DNA of 64,000 nt, taken from assembly GCF_028715765.1 (NCBI RefSeq), contig NZ_JAQURE010000008.1:23276-87275 (forward strand), given 5' to 3'. This stretch comes from Rhodoferax sp. GTDB taxonomy: Bacteria > Pseudomonadota > Gammaproteobacteria > Burkholderiales > Burkholderiaceae_C. Shown piece after piece: positions 9,875-19,521 of the stretch. The notes under the pieces were generated by a model. It searched no databases. It saw nothing but the letters and a program-made list of their open reading frames with translations, and was not told the origin of the DNA. The stretch's first letter is position 1, and every line of letters begins with the position of its first letter. The position numbers were made by a program, and so were the translations under genes.

Positions 9875-11257
9875 ATGCCCACCCCTGCTCACCCCCCAAC
9901 CGACCTTGCCACCCCAACGCCCGGCGTGCCCAAACGCCTGAATGCTTGGTTTGCCCAGCACGGCGTGCAAGACATCGAATGCATTTTTCCTGACATCACG
10001 GGTTACCCGCGCGGCAAGCTCATGCCCGCAACCAGTTTTTTGGCTGGCACCGAGCTGCGCATTTGCCAGGCCATCCCGATGCAAGCGGTCACGGGCGACT
10101 ATTCCTACCACCCGGTGTTTCCAGATGCAGACCCCGATGTGCGCCTGCAACCCGATTACGCCACGGTGGCGCTGGCACCGTGGGCCAGTGTGCCGCGTGC
10201 GGTGGCGGTGCACGACTGCCTGGAGCTGGACGGCACGCCGTGCCAGTTTGCCCCGCGCAGTGTGCTTAAAAAAGTGCTGGCCAGTTACGCCGCCATGGGC
10301 TTGACCCCGGTGGTGGCGCCCGAGATCGAGTTTTACCTGACTGCGGCTCAAGCTGACCCCAGCCAGCCGCTGCAAGCCCCCGCGCTGCGCCACGGCCGCG
10401 CCGAGGTTGGGCAAAGCGCCTTCAGCCTGAACCTGCAAAACGAGTTGGCACCGTTTTGGAATGAATTTCGCGATGCCTGCCAAACGCTGGGCATCCGCAC
10501 CGACACCTGGATTCACGAGGTGGGCACCACCCAGTTTGAAATCAACTTGCTGCACGGCGAGGCGGTGGCGGTGGCCGACCAAGCGTTTTTGTTCAAATAT
10601 GCGGCCCGCGAAATCGCCCTGAAGCATGGCCTGAATGCGGTGTTTTTGGCCAAGCCCATGGCGCAAAGCGCGGGCAGTTCCATGCACCTGCACATCAGCC
10701 TGGTGGACGCGCAGGGGCAAAACGTGTTCAGCCTGCCAGATGGGCGTGAGAGCCCGCAGTTCATGCCTTTTGTGGCGGGTTTGCAAACCTTTGGTCCCGA
10801 GCTGATGCTGATGTTTGCCCCCAACGTCAATTCATACCGCCGCTACGTGGCGGGCAGCCAAGCCCCTACCCACATGCAGTGGGGCTATGACAACCGCACC
10901 ACCGGCCTGCGTGTGCCCACCAGCGCACCGGCCGCGCGGCGGGTTGAAAACCGGGTGGCTGGGGCAGATGCCAATCCATACCTGGCCATGGCCGCGTCGC
11001 TGGCTGCGGGTCTCAAGGGCTTGCAAGCCCACTTGAGCGCCACCGAGCCGTTGTCTGGCAACGGCTATGAGCAGGCGCACAGTTTGCCGCGTTCGATGGC
11101 TGAGGCAATTCAAAAAATGGAGCAAAGTTTCTTTGTCAGACAAGCGCTAGGGGATGATTTTGTCACGGGTTATTGCGCTGTGAAAGCGCTCGAGATGGCG
11201 CATTTTGAGCGCGAGGTCAGCGCCTGGGAGCGGCGCTACCTGTTGCCGCAGGTGTAG
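9875..11257 (+). CDS. Glutamine synthetase family protein (gamma-glutamylpolyamine synthetase-like)
   Basis: 460 residues. The glutamine-synthetase fold is shown by APEIEFYL (metal ligands E150 and E152), SAGSSMHLHISLVD in the ATP/ammonia region, and THMQWGYDNRTTGLRVP followed by RRVENRVAGADANPYLAMAA at the C-terminal active site. The N-terminal IECIFPDITGYPRGKLMP is typical of the PuuA/GlnT branch, which ligates glutamate to putrescine, ethanolamine or other amines rather than ammonia. No polyamine catabolism genes lie beside it, so the substrate is unassigned. No clear ribosome site at this ATG. Confidence 0.88.
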   Translation: MPTPAHPPTDLATPTPGVPKRLNAWFAQHGVQDIECIFPDITGYPRGKLMPATSFLAGTELRICQAIPMQAVTGDYSYHPVFPDADPDVRLQPDYATVALAPWASVPRAVAVHDCLELDGTPCQFAPRSVLKKVLASYAAMGLTPVVAPEIEFYLTAAQADPSQPLQAPALRHGRAEVGQSAFSLNLQNELAPFWNEFRDACQTLGIRTDTWIHEVGTTQFEINLLHGEAVAVADQAFLFKYAAREIALKHGLNAVFLAKPMAQSAGSSMHLHISLVDAQGQNVFSLPDGRESPQFMPFVAGLQTFGPELMLMFAPNVNSYRRYVAGSQAPTHMQWGYDNRTTGLRVPTSAPAARRVENRVAGADANPYLAMAASLAAGLKGLQAHLSATEPLSGNGYEQAHSLPRSMAEAIQKMEQSFFVRQALGDDFVTGYCAVKALEMAHFEREVSAWERRYLLPQV

Positions 11258-11368
11258 CCGCGTCGCTGGCCACCTCATCAGCGGCTGTGCATATCTCAAG
11301 GTCTACAATTTCCGCTTTGATTCGCATCAAGCTGGCCTGCGGGCTGGCACTCATAAGCAGGAGACCTC

Positions 11369-13681
11369 ATGACTCAAGCCGCCCCAGCTACCGCTGAAGA
11401 CAAACGCGCCGAGCTGCGCCGTGCCGCCCTTGAATACCACCAGTTTCCAACGCCCGGCAAAATTTCAATTGCCGCCACCAAGCAGCTGATCAACCAGCAC
11501 GATCTGGCTTTGGCTTACTCCCCCGGAGTGGCCATTCCGTGCGAAGAAATCGTCAAAGACCCCAACAACGCCTACAAATACACCAGCCGCGGCAACCTGG
11601 TGGGTGTGGTGACCAACGGCACGGCGGTGCTGGGGCTGGGCGACATCGGTCCACTGGCGGGCAAGCCGGTGATGGAAGGCAAGGGCGTGCTGTTCAAAAA
11701 ATTCGCTGGCATTGATGTGTTTGACATTGAAATCAACGAAAAACACGATCTTGACAAGCTGGTGGACATCATTGCCTCGTTGGAGCCCACCTTTGGTGGC
11801 ATCAACCTGGAAGACATCAAGGCGCCTGACTGCTTTTATGTTGAGCGCAAGCTGCGTGAACGCATGAAGATTCCGGTGTTTCACGACGACCAGCACGGCA
11901 CGGCCATCACCGTGGGTGCAGCCATCATGAACGGCCTGAAGGTGGCTGGCAAAGACATCAGCAAGGTCAAGCTGGTGACCTCTGGCGCCGGTGCGGCCGC
12001 GTTGGCTTGCGTGGGGCTGTTGGTGAAACTGGGTGTGCGGCGTGAAAACGTCTGGGTCACTGACTTGGCGGGTGTGGTCTATGAAGGCCGGGTGGAGCTG
12101 ATGGACCCCGACAAAGCCATTTACGCCCAACCCACCAGCGCCCGCAAACTGGGTGAAGTGATTGACAACGCCGATGTGTTTTTGGGTTTGTCCGCTGGTG
12201 GTGTGCTCAAGCAAGACATGGTCAAGTGCATGGCGCCCAACCCCATCATTTTTGCCCTGGCCAACCCCACCCCAGAAATCACCCCCGAGGAAGTCAAAGC
12301 GGTGCGAGACGATGCCATCATTGGCACCGGCCGCAGCGACTACCCGAACCAGATCAACAATATTTTATGTTTCCCGTACATCTTCCGCGGCGCACTGGAT
12401 GCGGGTGCCACCACCATCACGGTCGAGATGGAAATGGCCGCGGTGCATGCCATTGCCGAGCTGGCGCAAGCCGAGCAAAGCGAAGTGGTGGCCGCTGCTT
12501 ATGCGGGCGAGCCGCTGGCGTTTGGCCGTGAGTATTTGATTCCCAAGCCGTTTGACCCGCGCCTGATGATGAAGGTGGCACCAGCCGTGGCGCAAGCCGC
12601 CGCCGACAGCGGCGTGGCGCAGCGCCCCGTGACTGACATGGACGCTTACCGCGAACGCCTGCAAAGCTTTGTTTACGCCTCTGGCACGGTCATGAAACCG
12701 ATCTTTACAGCCGCCAAAAAAGCGCTCAAAAAACGCGTGGCTTTCTCAGAAGGTGAAGATGAGCGCATCTTGCGCGCCGCCCAAATTGTGGTGGACGAAG
12801 GCTTGGCCATGCCGACCCTGATTGGCCGCCCCAAGGTGATTGCCGAGCGCATTGAAAAATTTGGCCTGCGCCTGAAAGAGGGTGTGGACTACGAGGTGGT
12901 CAATGTCGAGCACGACGACCGTTACCGCGATTTCTGGCAAACCTACCACCGCATGACCGAGCGCAAGGGCGTGACCGTACCGGTGGCCAAGATCGAGATG
13001 CGTCGGCGCTTGTCGCTGATTGGCGCCATGATGCTGCACAAGGGCTATGTCGACGGCATGATTTGTGGCACCTGGGGCACCACCTCGTTGCACCTGCAAT
13101 ATCTCGATCAAGTCATTGGCAAGCGCGAAGGTGTCAAAACCTATGCCGCCATGAACGGCCTGATGTTGCCCGGCCGCCAGGTGTTTTTGGTTGACACCCA
13201 CATCAATTACGACCCCAGTGCTGAACAGCTGGCCGAAATCACCGTGATGGCGGCCGAAGAAATGCTGCGTTTTGGCATTCCGCCCAAGGTGGCACTGCTC
13301 AGCCACTCCAATTTTGGTAGCAGCAGCCAGCCCAGCGCCATCAAAATGCGCGACACCCTGGCCTTGTTGCGTGCTCAAGCGCCGTGGCTTGAGGTGGATG
13401 GCGAAATGCATGGTGACGTGGCACTTGACAGCGCAGCGCGCGGCATCATCATGCCGCACAGCACGTTGCAAAGCGATGCGAATTTGCTGGTGTTACCCAA
13501 TATTGACGCCGCCAACATTGCCTACAACCTGCTCAAAACCGCAGCGGGTGGCAACATTGCTGTAGGTCCCGTGTTGCTGGGCGCCGCCAAGCCGGTGCAC
13601 ATTTTGACGGCCAGCACCACCGTGCGGCGCATTGTCAACATGACGGCGCTGACAGTGGCAGACGCCAACGCTGTTCGTTAA
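11369..13681 (+). CDS. maeB: NADP-dependent malic enzyme, malic-phosphotransacetylase fusion type (MaeB)
   Basis: 770 residues. The N-terminal malic domain has [12 protein letters not shown] and [20 protein letters not shown]; the dinucleotide fold has [16 protein letters not shown]. From about residue 440 follows a phosphate-acetyltransferase-like domain ([16 protein letters not shown], ending [19 protein letters not shown]) that is regulatory in MaeB. It decarboxylates malate to pyruvate with NADP. The start has GCAGGAGACCTC in front. A TACAAT box at 11305-11310 may be part of its promoter. It stands alone and is followed by a strong hairpin terminator. Confidence 0.96.
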   Translation: MTQAAPATAEDKRAELRRAALEYHQFPTPGKISIAATKQLINQHDLALAYSPGVAIPCEEIVKDPNNAYKYTSRGNLVGVVTNGTAVLGLGDIGPLAGKPVMEGKGVLFKKFAGIDVFDIEINEKHDLDKLVDIIASLEPTFGGINLEDIKAPDCFYVERKLRERMKIPVFHDDQHGTAITVGAAIMNGLKVAGKDISKVKLVTSGAGAAALACVGLLVKLGVRRENVWVTDLAGVVYEGRVELMDPDKAIYAQPTSARKLGEVIDNADVFLGLSAGGVLKQDMVKCMAPNPIIFALANPTPEITPEEVKAVRDDAIIGTGRSDYPNQINNILCFPYIFRGALDAGATTITVEMEMAAVHAIAELAQAEQSEVVAAAYAGEPLAFGREYLIPKPFDPRLMMKVAPAVAQAAADSGVAQRPVTDMDAYRERLQSFVYASGTVMKPIFTAAKKALKKRVAFSEGEDERILRAAQIVVDEGLAMPTLIGRPKVIAERIEKFGLRLKEGVDYEVVNVEHDDRYRDFWQTYHRMTERKGVTVPVAKIEMRRRLSLIGAMMLHKGYVDGMICGTWGTTSLHLQYLDQVIGKREGVKTYAAMNGLMLPGRQVFLVDTHINYDPSAEQLAEITVMAAEEMLRFGIPPKVALLSHSNFGSSSQPSAIKMRDTLALLRAQAPWLEVDGEMHGDVALDSAARGIIMPHSTLQSDANLLVLPNIDAANIAYNLLKTAAGGNIAVGPVLLGAAKPVHILTASTTVRRIVNMTALTVADANAVR

Positions 13682-13726
13682 ACCAGCCACCGGGTTCATC
13701 GCGCCCGGGCTGTCATTGCCCTTGCA

Positions 13727-13763
13727 GCCATTGCCTATTTATTGGGCAATGGCTTGCTTTTTT
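13727..13763 (+). terminator. Rho-independent terminator of maeB
   Basis: Perfect 9-bp stem GCCATTGCC (13727-13735) / GGCAATGGC (13745-13753), then TTGCTTTTTT. Confidence 0.85.
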
Positions 13764-13830
13764 GGGGCAGATCAACGACACTAGCGCCCTTAAAAGTTCG
13801 GGTTAACCCGTGGTTTACAGGGAAATGTGG

Positions 13831-14217
13831 ATGTTGCAACAGATCAAGCTGAAGTGGGTGTGGGCAAGCCTGGCTGTGGTGCTGGCCTGCACTGCGGTGC
13901 TGGCCAGAGCACCGGCATCGACAGGCTTGCTCAGCACCATCAGCTTGCGTGACTTGCCTGCCCAAGGGGTTCAAACCTACACACTCATTTTTCAGGGCGG
14001 TCCATTTGCCTCTGAGAAAGATGGTGTGGTGTTTGGTAACCGTGAGCGAATTTTGCCGATGAGCAAACGTGGTTATTACCGTGAATACACGGTGCCCACA
14101 CCAGGTTTGAAACATCGTGGCACTCGAAGAATTGTGTGTGGGGGGCGCCCCACCACGCCAGACATTTGCTACTACACCGCGGATCACTATGCGAGTTTTC
14201 GCAAGATTGAACCCTGA
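13831..14217 (+). CDS. Secreted guanyl-specific ribonuclease (RNase Sa/barnase superfamily)
   Basis: 128 residues from the ATG at 13831, which has CAGGGA at the right distance; upstream GTG and ATG starts are alternatives. An export signal (MLQQIKLKWVWASLAVVLAC; cleavage near ARA, residue 27) precedes a domain that aligns by eye with RNase Sa: ISLRDLP, GGPFASEKDGVVFGNRERILP, GYYREYTVPTPG, RGTRRIVCGG, CYYTADHYASF. The catalytic set is complete: E85 as base, R96 and R100, H119 as acid. Such enzymes cut RNA after G. The next gene, 37 bp on, is a barstar-like inhibitor. Role could be nutrient RNA degradation or competition; it lacks a toxin-delivery domain. Confidence 0.88.
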   Translation: MLQQIKLKWVWASLAVVLACTAVLARAPASTGLLSTISLRDLPAQGVQTYTLIFQGGPFASEKDGVVFGNRERILPMSKRGYYREYTVPTPGLKHRGTRRIVCGGRPTTPDICYYTADHYASFRKIEP

Positions 14218-14254
14218 ATACAGTCATTTAACGAAATCATAAAGAAAGCACATC

Positions 14255-14872
14255 ATGTCACTTGCTCAACCCCCAGTTGCTACCCCTACCAACCCCGCAG
14301 AGATGGCTTTGCGCGGCATACGCAGCAACATCGTGCAGTCTATTCGGGCATTTCGTGTGCCAGATCTGCAAGTGGCCGCTCAAGCGCTCGGACATCATTT
14401 CTTGTATGCCAACCTGGCCACTGCGCAAAGCAAGCAAGACGTGCTTGATCAGATTGGCAAGCAGTTCATGCTGAATGTGGCAGTAGGTAAAAACTTTGAT
14501 TCGCTCTATGACAGCCTGACTGACCCGGTGCACAAGTCTGGCCCGCAACAAGGCTTTGTGGTGGTGTTAGAGCATATTCCAGCCCATGCCAAGTTTGACA
14601 AAGAAGCACGTGAGCAGTTGCTCGACATTTTCCGCGACACGGTGGACTACTGGGGTGACCGCAAAGTGCCGTTCCGCTGCTTTTACTCCTTCTCGGTGGC
14701 ACGCGCAGCGCATGCAGATGCAGCGCACGCCAGCGCGACCAACAGCGTGGGCAGCATTGAAGTGCTGACTGAAAACGGCGAAAAAATGCCCACCGACAAA
14801 TTGCTCGACATTTCCCCCCAAGCCCTGCGCATGAGCAGCCCGTTCAATGCAGGTTACTGGACGGCCAATTAA
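14255..14872 (+). CDS. Barstar-like ribonuclease inhibitor
   Basis: 205 residues, no signal peptide, so cytoplasmic. The core (about 50-130) matches barstar: YANLATAQSKQDVLDQIGKQF, then VGKNFDSLYDSLTD, where D82 and D86 correspond to barstar D35 and D39 that plug the barnase active site, and Y85 to barstar W38. The IFRDTVDYW segment corresponds to barstar helix 4. It is about twice barstar length, with an N-terminal extension of some 50 residues and a C-terminal extension of about 60 of unknown role. The gene follows the RNase by 37 bp with an AAAGAAAG-like upstream region. It probably protects the cell from mislocalised RNase. Confidence 0.83.
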   Translation: MSLAQPPVATPTNPAEMALRGIRSNIVQSIRAFRVPDLQVAAQALGHHFLYANLATAQSKQDVLDQIGKQFMLNVAVGKNFDSLYDSLTDPVHKSGPQQGFVVVLEHIPAHAKFDKEAREQLLDIFRDTVDYWGDRKVPFRCFYSFSVARAAHADAAHASATNSVGSIEVLTENGEKMPTDKLLDISPQALRMSSPFNAGYWTAN

Positions 14873-15679
14873 TCATTGAACTGCCAATGGCACTGGGCAC
14901 GCCCCTGAGGGTGTCAGCGCCATCACCAGTGCTTGGAATTCTTCCACTGGCACTTCTTCAGCGCGGCGTTGCACGTCAAATTGGCCGGCAAAATTTTTGT
15001 TTTGCAGCCAAGCTCCCAAAGTGTGGCGCAAAATTTTGCGACGCTGGCTGAACGCCACTTGCACCACTTCACTCAGCTGCGCCACATCAAGCGGCGCGGC
15101 ATCAGGGCGCGGCAGCATCCGCACCACGGCGCTGTCCACGCGCGGGGGCGGTGAAAAACTCTCGGGTGGCACAAACAACACGTTTTCCATGGCGTAGCGC
15201 CATTGCAGCATCACGCTCAAGCGGCCATACGCGGCTGTGCAAGGCTTGGCCACCATGCGGTCAATGACTTCTTTTTGCAGCATGAAGTGCTGGTCTTGCA
15301 CCACGTTTACCGCGTTGAGCAAGTGAAACAAAATGGGTGTGGAGATGTTGTAGGGCAGGTTGCCAACAACTCTTAATTTGATAGCATCCTGCGCTTGTGC
15401 CACCTGCGTAAAGTCCACTTTCAATACATCAGATTCAATCACCTTGAGCTGGCCGTGACTGCGCAGGCGCTGCGCCAGGTCGCGATCGAGCTCAATCACG
15501 GTCAGCGCACCCAGGCGCTCCACCAGCGGCTGCGTGAGTGCCGCCAGACCTGGGCCAATTTCAACCATGGCATCACCCGGCTGGGGCGCAATGGCTTGCA
15601 CGATGGCATCAATGATGCCGCCGTCGGTCAGAAAGTGCTGGCCAAAGCGCTTGCGGGCAATGTGGAGGCTGTGTTTCAC
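14873..15679 (-). CDS. rsmA: 16S rRNA dimethyladenosine transferase RsmA (KsgA)
   Basis: 268 residues from a GTG at 15679 ([17 protein letters not shown]). This start gives family length and the conserved KRFGQHFL motif at the N-terminus, and places TAAGG of the surA stop as ribosome site; an ATG 39 bp upstream would overlap surA. Motifs: IGPGLAAL for AdoMet binding, [15 protein letters not shown] (catalytic motif IV, near 107-113). It dimethylates two adenines at the 3' end of 16S rRNA. Last gene of lptD-surA-rsmA. Its stop abuts the convergent barstar gene with no spacer. Residues 95-102 (QAQDAIKL) resemble half of the dispersed repeat. Confidence 0.95.
   Translation of the reverse strand: MKHSLHIARKRFGQHFLTDGGIIDAIVQAIAPQPGDAMVEIGPGLAALTQPLVERLGALTVIELDRDLAQRLRSHGQLKVIESDVLKVDFTQVAQAQDAIKLRVVGNLPYNISTPILFHLLNAVNVVQDQHFMLQKEVIDRMVAKPCTAAYGRLSVMLQWRYAMENVLFVPPESFSPPPRVDSAVVRMLPRPDAAPLDVAQLSEVVQVAFSQRRKILRHTLGAWLQNKNFAGQFDVQRRAEEVPVEEFQALVMALTPSGACPVPLAVQ
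15373..15395 (+). repeat. AT-rich repeat, partial copy C (inside rsmA)
   Basis: TTAATTTGATAGCATCC then TGCGCTTGTG matches the left half of the consensus (ATAGCT, GCGCTTGT) but lacks the right arm. Antisense to rsmA and in frame. Confidence 0.4.
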
Positions 15680-15689
15680 CGCTTGGGCC

Positions 15690-17054
15690 TTAAAGCGGTG
15701 GCTCGCGCAGCTCGACATAAGCCCGGGCGCGCAGGTCTTGCGCCCAGGTGCGGTAGCTGTCTTCAATCTTTTTCTCGCGCAACAACCCCCGCACACTCTC
15801 GCGCTGTTGTGCTTGGCTCAAGCTGGCTTGGCGGCGCTCTTGCAACTGAATCAAATGCACGCCAAAGCGCGACACCAGCGGGTCACTCACCTCGCCGGGG
15901 GCAAGCCGGTTCATGACGGCTTCAAACTCGGGCACGAACATGCCGGGGCTGGCCCAGCCCAGGTCGCCCCCACTGGCGGCACTGCCGTCTTGTGAAAATT
16001 CACGTGCCAAGGTGGCAAAGTCAGCGTGGCCGCCGACCAGTTGTTTTTTGAATTCGGCCAATTTTTGGCGTGCCTCGGTTTCGCTGATGCGCGCATTGGG
16101 CACCAGCAAAATATGCCGGGCGTGGCTTTGTGTGACCACGGCCGTAGGCAGACCGGCGTGGATTTTTTCGACCACCTTGAGCACATGAAACCCAGCCGGT
16201 GAGCGCACCAGCTCGGCCACGTCGCCCACTTTGAGTGCTTTGGTGGCGTCTACAAACAGCGCCGGGTAGCGGCTGGCCTCGCGCAGCCCCAGTTGACCGG
16301 CGTTGACCTGGTCGGCGGCATCAGAAAACTCGCGCACCAGGGCGGCAAAGTCTTCTCCTTGGCGGGCGCGCTCCCAAGCCCGCTGGGCACGTTTGTGCAA
16401 AGCTTCCAGTTGCTCAGGGTTGGCAGACTCGGGCACCGAGACCAGCACTTGCGCCAGGTTCAACTGAATAGCGCTGAGGCTTTGGTTGCTGTTTTGCTCC
16501 TGCAGGTACTGGTCAATGTCAAGCTCTGAGACTTGCACCCGGCTTTCGACCTCGCGCTCGCGCAGGCGCTGCAAGGTGATTTGGTCACGCAGCTGGGTTT
16601 TGAAATCTGCCTCTGACATGCCATCACGTTGCACCCGGCGCAACAGCTCGGGTACATCAATCTGGTTTTGTTGCGCCACGGTTTGCATGGCCATGTCGAC
16701 GGCCGAGTCTTCGACCCGCACGCCGGTGTCTTTGGCGTGGTGCAGCTGGGCTTTGAGGTTGATCAGGTTGTCAAGCACCTCGGCACCCAGCACCCGCACA
16801 TCAGGCTGGGCTTGGCGTTGCTGGGCAATTTGCTGCAGCACGCGTTGCACTTCCCGGCGCACCTGGGTGTTGGTGATGGGCTCCGAGTTGACCACCGCCA
16901 CAATGAAATCAGCCTGCGAGGTGGCCGCGGGCGCGGCGCCTGTGGTCAGGCTGGGGGCGGTGACAAGGTGCAAGCCTTGCGCCTGCACCCAGCCGCTGGC
17001 AGCGGTCAGTGACAAGGCCAGGGCAAGGCTCAATGAGTTCGGACGAATGTTCAT
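15690..17054 (-). CDS. surA: Periplasmic chaperone / peptidyl-prolyl isomerase SurA
   Basis: 454 residues with a signal peptide ([20 protein letters not shown], cleavage after VQA near residue 25). The SurA N-terminal chaperone domain ([19 protein letters not shown]) is followed by two parvulin PPIase domains, the second strongly conserved ([39 protein letters not shown]). It escorts outer-membrane proteins including LptD. It starts 6 bp after the lptD stop and is followed by rsmA 11 bp later, the standard lptD-surA-rsmA arrangement (pdxA, often between surA and rsmA in other proteobacteria, is absent). Confidence 0.96.
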   Translation of the reverse strand: MNIRPNSLSLALALSLTAASGWVQAQGLHLVTAPSLTTGAAPAATSQADFIVAVVNSEPITNTQVRREVQRVLQQIAQQRQAQPDVRVLGAEVLDNLINLKAQLHHAKDTGVRVEDSAVDMAMQTVAQQNQIDVPELLRRVQRDGMSEADFKTQLRDQITLQRLREREVESRVQVSELDIDQYLQEQNSNQSLSAIQLNLAQVLVSVPESANPEQLEALHKRAQRAWERARQGEDFAALVREFSDAADQVNAGQLGLREASRYPALFVDATKALKVGDVAELVRSPAGFHVLKVVEKIHAGLPTAVVTQSHARHILLVPNARISETEARQKLAEFKKQLVGGHADFATLAREFSQDGSAASGGDLGWASPGMFVPEFEAVMNRLAPGEVSDPLVSRFGVHLIQLQERRQASLSQAQQRESVRGLLREKKIEDSYRTWAQDLRARAYVELREPPL

Positions 17055-17060
17055 GGCAGG

Positions 17061-19445
17061 TCAATCGTAGTTGCTGAAGCGGCTGGGGCTGGCAGCAGGT
17101 TCACGCAAGGTTTGGTAATTGGGAATGTTACTTTTGAGCGACTTGAGCGGGTTCACGCCCAAGCGCGAGAAACCGACAAATTCCAACTGGAACATGAGGC
17201 GCTGGGTGGCTGTGACGCTGCTGGTTTGCAGCCGCTCCAGCACGATGCGCCCAAGCCAGCAACCGGCATCGTACTCAAAGCCCAGCACCGAGTCCACCAG
17301 CTTGCGCTCGTTCATGCTGTAGTTCAGGCGGCCTACGCTGTACCAGCGCCCGGGCACTGGGTCAGTGCCGGCGGCCGGGCTGGCACCCCCCATCAGGCTG
17401 TGCAAAGGCCACTGCCAACCCAGGTCAATTTGTTCGCTAGAGTTGCGCTGAAACCGGTAGGCCATGTTGAGGGTGCGGTAGCGGCCGGGGTTGTAACGCG
17501 CCGCCAGTGTGGCGCGTACCGACTCATCGGTGGTGGGGTTGATTTGCACCGTGCCATCCAATTTCCAGCGCGTGTCCCAGTTGAGCGAGCCGCCCAGCAA
17601 AATGTCGCTGAGGCGGTCGGTGGCCGGCAGCACGCCGGGCAGGGTCACGTTTTGGTCACGAAAGCGCAGCCGTTGTGCCAGCCCCACGCGAGCCACTTCT
17701 GCACCCGTGTCAAGGTTCAAAAAGCGCGACGTCACGCCCAGGGTGAGCAGGTTGCTGTCTGAGATGCGGTCGTTGCCAACAAACGCGTTTTCTTGGTAAA
17801 TGGTGGCAAAGTTGAAGTCGTAAGCGCCCGAGTCGTAATTGGGCAGCAGGCTTTGGTCGCGGTAGGGCGTGTTGACATAAAAGGCGCGTGGCTCCAGCGT
17901 TTGCAGCAGCGCCCGGCCAAACAGCTGGGTGTCGCGCTCAAACACCACCCCAGCATCCAGACTCAGACTGGGCACAGTGCGGTTGGCTTGAGTTGAACCA
18001 TCTTTGAGCGCTGCGTCAAACTGGTAGTTGGTGGCGTGCAGCTGAATCTTGGGGCGGATGTAGCCCGCCGGTGACTGAAAGGTGTGGCTGGCTTGCAGCA
18101 CCGAAAACACCCGCTCGGCATTGGGCTGCAGGGTCAGGGCGCGGCTGGATTGAAAGCGGGTGTAGTCGGCTTCCAGGGTCACATCCAGGCCGCCGCCCCA
18201 AAAGTTGCGGCTGGTGCGGGTGGTGAGCTGTGGCAAGCGGTCATAAGGCGGGATGATGGGCGCGGTGACATCTTGCAACGTTTGCCATTTGAGCGTGCGC
18301 AGTGAGCTGGCCCAGGCGCCGCTGCTCCAGTTCAGGATGGCATCGTTGGCCAGCAGGCGCTGTGTCAGCGAGGCATTGGCGCGGGTGAAGTCGCGCCAAT
18401 AGTTGTCGTCGCTGACGCGGTTCAGGTTCAGGGCCAGCAGCGCGGGGCCAGCCGTCCAGGGGCTTTGCAGGCGCGCTTGGTGGTTCAGGTTCAGCCCCCA
18501 GCGGTTGCTGCTGCGCAGTTTGTCTGAAGGCATCCAGTTGGCGCGTAGGGTGCCCGCATAGTCGGGCTCAAGGTAGCGGAACTCGGTGTCCAGATTCACC
18601 CCGCGCTTGGTCATGACGGTGGGCGTGACGGTGACATCGCGGTTGGGCGCAATGTTCCAGTAGTAGGGCACCGACACCTCGGAGCCATTGACGTTGTCCA
18701 CGCCCAGCGTGGGCGGCAGCACGCCAGATTTGCGCTGGTCACTCAGCGGAAAACTCACATAGGGCACGGGCAGCACCGGCACCCCTTTGAAGCTGAGCAC
18801 GGCGCCAGTGGCGGTGCCCACATCTTCATCGTTGTCCAGGGTGATCTGGCTGGCTCGCAAAATCCAGTCGGGCATCCAGTCTGGGCCGGGCAAGCGCTTG
18901 CAGGTGGTGAAGGTGGCGTTGTGGATGACCGAGCGTTGCGCGTCCAGAAACTCAATCCGGTCCGCCTGGCCATGGGCGTCGTTGCGTAAAAAATGGTAGT
19001 TGGGGGTGTTGAAAAAGCCTTCAAAAGCGTCTAGTCGCAGCTCAAGCAGCGGCCCCTCGTAAACATTGCCAGCACGGTTGATACGCACATGGCCGCTGGC
19101 TTTGGCCAGGTCGGTGGGCTGGTCGTAGTCCAACTGGTCGGCACGAATGACCATGTCGCCCTTGCGCAGCTCGGCAGCACCTTGCACCAGGGTGTTCAGG
19201 TCTGGGCGGCCGCTGATGTGCGCGCCGGTCACAAAGGTGGGCAACTGGCGGCGCACGTTAGCATCGATGGCCTCTTGCAACTGCGGGCTGGCCTGCAGCT
19301 GCAGCGCGGGCTCTGCGGGTGTTTGGGCGTGCGCGTTGACCACCATCAGGGGCAGCAAGGCCTTCAGGATGTGACAAGAAGTCACACCCCAGTGAGCAGG
19401 CACGAGCACTGGCTGTGCCACCACAGGCAGCTTTACCCGGCGCAT
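17061..19445 (-). CDS. lptD: LPS-assembly protein LptD
   Basis: 794 residues, outer-membrane beta-barrel that inserts lipopolysaccharide into the outer leaflet with LptE. An N-terminal export sequence ends near AHAQ (residue 40); the OstA/LptA-like beta-jellyroll (GDMVIRADQLDYD, KASGHVRINRAGNVYEG) is followed by the LptD-conserved SFPLSDQRKSGVLPPT and GSEVSVPYYWNIAPNRDVTVTP. The barrel fills the C-terminal 500 residues, ending FVGFSRLGVNPLKSLKSNIPNY. First gene of lptD-surA-rsmA and divergent from amgK, 76 bp apart. Ribosome site weak; start chosen by the signal sequence. Confidence 0.95.
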   Translation of the reverse strand: MRRVKLPVVAQPVLVPAHWGVTSCHILKALLPLMVVNAHAQTPAEPALQLQASPQLQEAIDANVRRQLPTFVTGAHISGRPDLNTLVQGAAELRKGDMVIRADQLDYDQPTDLAKASGHVRINRAGNVYEGPLLELRLDAFEGFFNTPNYHFLRNDAHGQADRIEFLDAQRSVIHNATFTTCKRLPGPDWMPDWILRASQITLDNDEDVGTATGAVLSFKGVPVLPVPYVSFPLSDQRKSGVLPPTLGVDNVNGSEVSVPYYWNIAPNRDVTVTPTVMTKRGVNLDTEFRYLEPDYAGTLRANWMPSDKLRSSNRWGLNLNHQARLQSPWTAGPALLALNLNRVSDDNYWRDFTRANASLTQRLLANDAILNWSSGAWASSLRTLKWQTLQDVTAPIIPPYDRLPQLTTRTSRNFWGGGLDVTLEADYTRFQSSRALTLQPNAERVFSVLQASHTFQSPAGYIRPKIQLHATNYQFDAALKDGSTQANRTVPSLSLDAGVVFERDTQLFGRALLQTLEPRAFYVNTPYRDQSLLPNYDSGAYDFNFATIYQENAFVGNDRISDSNLLTLGVTSRFLNLDTGAEVARVGLAQRLRFRDQNVTLPGVLPATDRLSDILLGGSLNWDTRWKLDGTVQINPTTDESVRATLAARYNPGRYRTLNMAYRFQRNSSEQIDLGWQWPLHSLMGGASPAAGTDPVPGRWYSVGRLNYSMNERKLVDSVLGFEYDAGCWLGRIVLERLQTSSVTATQRLMFQLEFVGFSRLGVNPLKSLKSNIPNYQTLREPAASPSRFSNYD

Positions 19446-19521
19446 GAGGCAATCACAAAGTTAACGGCAGAGACGGGCATGACGAAGCGGGGTTGGGTCG
19501 GGTTTTAGAATCTCATTATCC

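Noticed and set aside
9587..10786. 399-codon open frame antisense to the glutamine-synthetase-like gene
   Set aside because: Shadow frame; runs through the GC-rich palindrome (PPPRPSPGGG peptide) and has no start signal.
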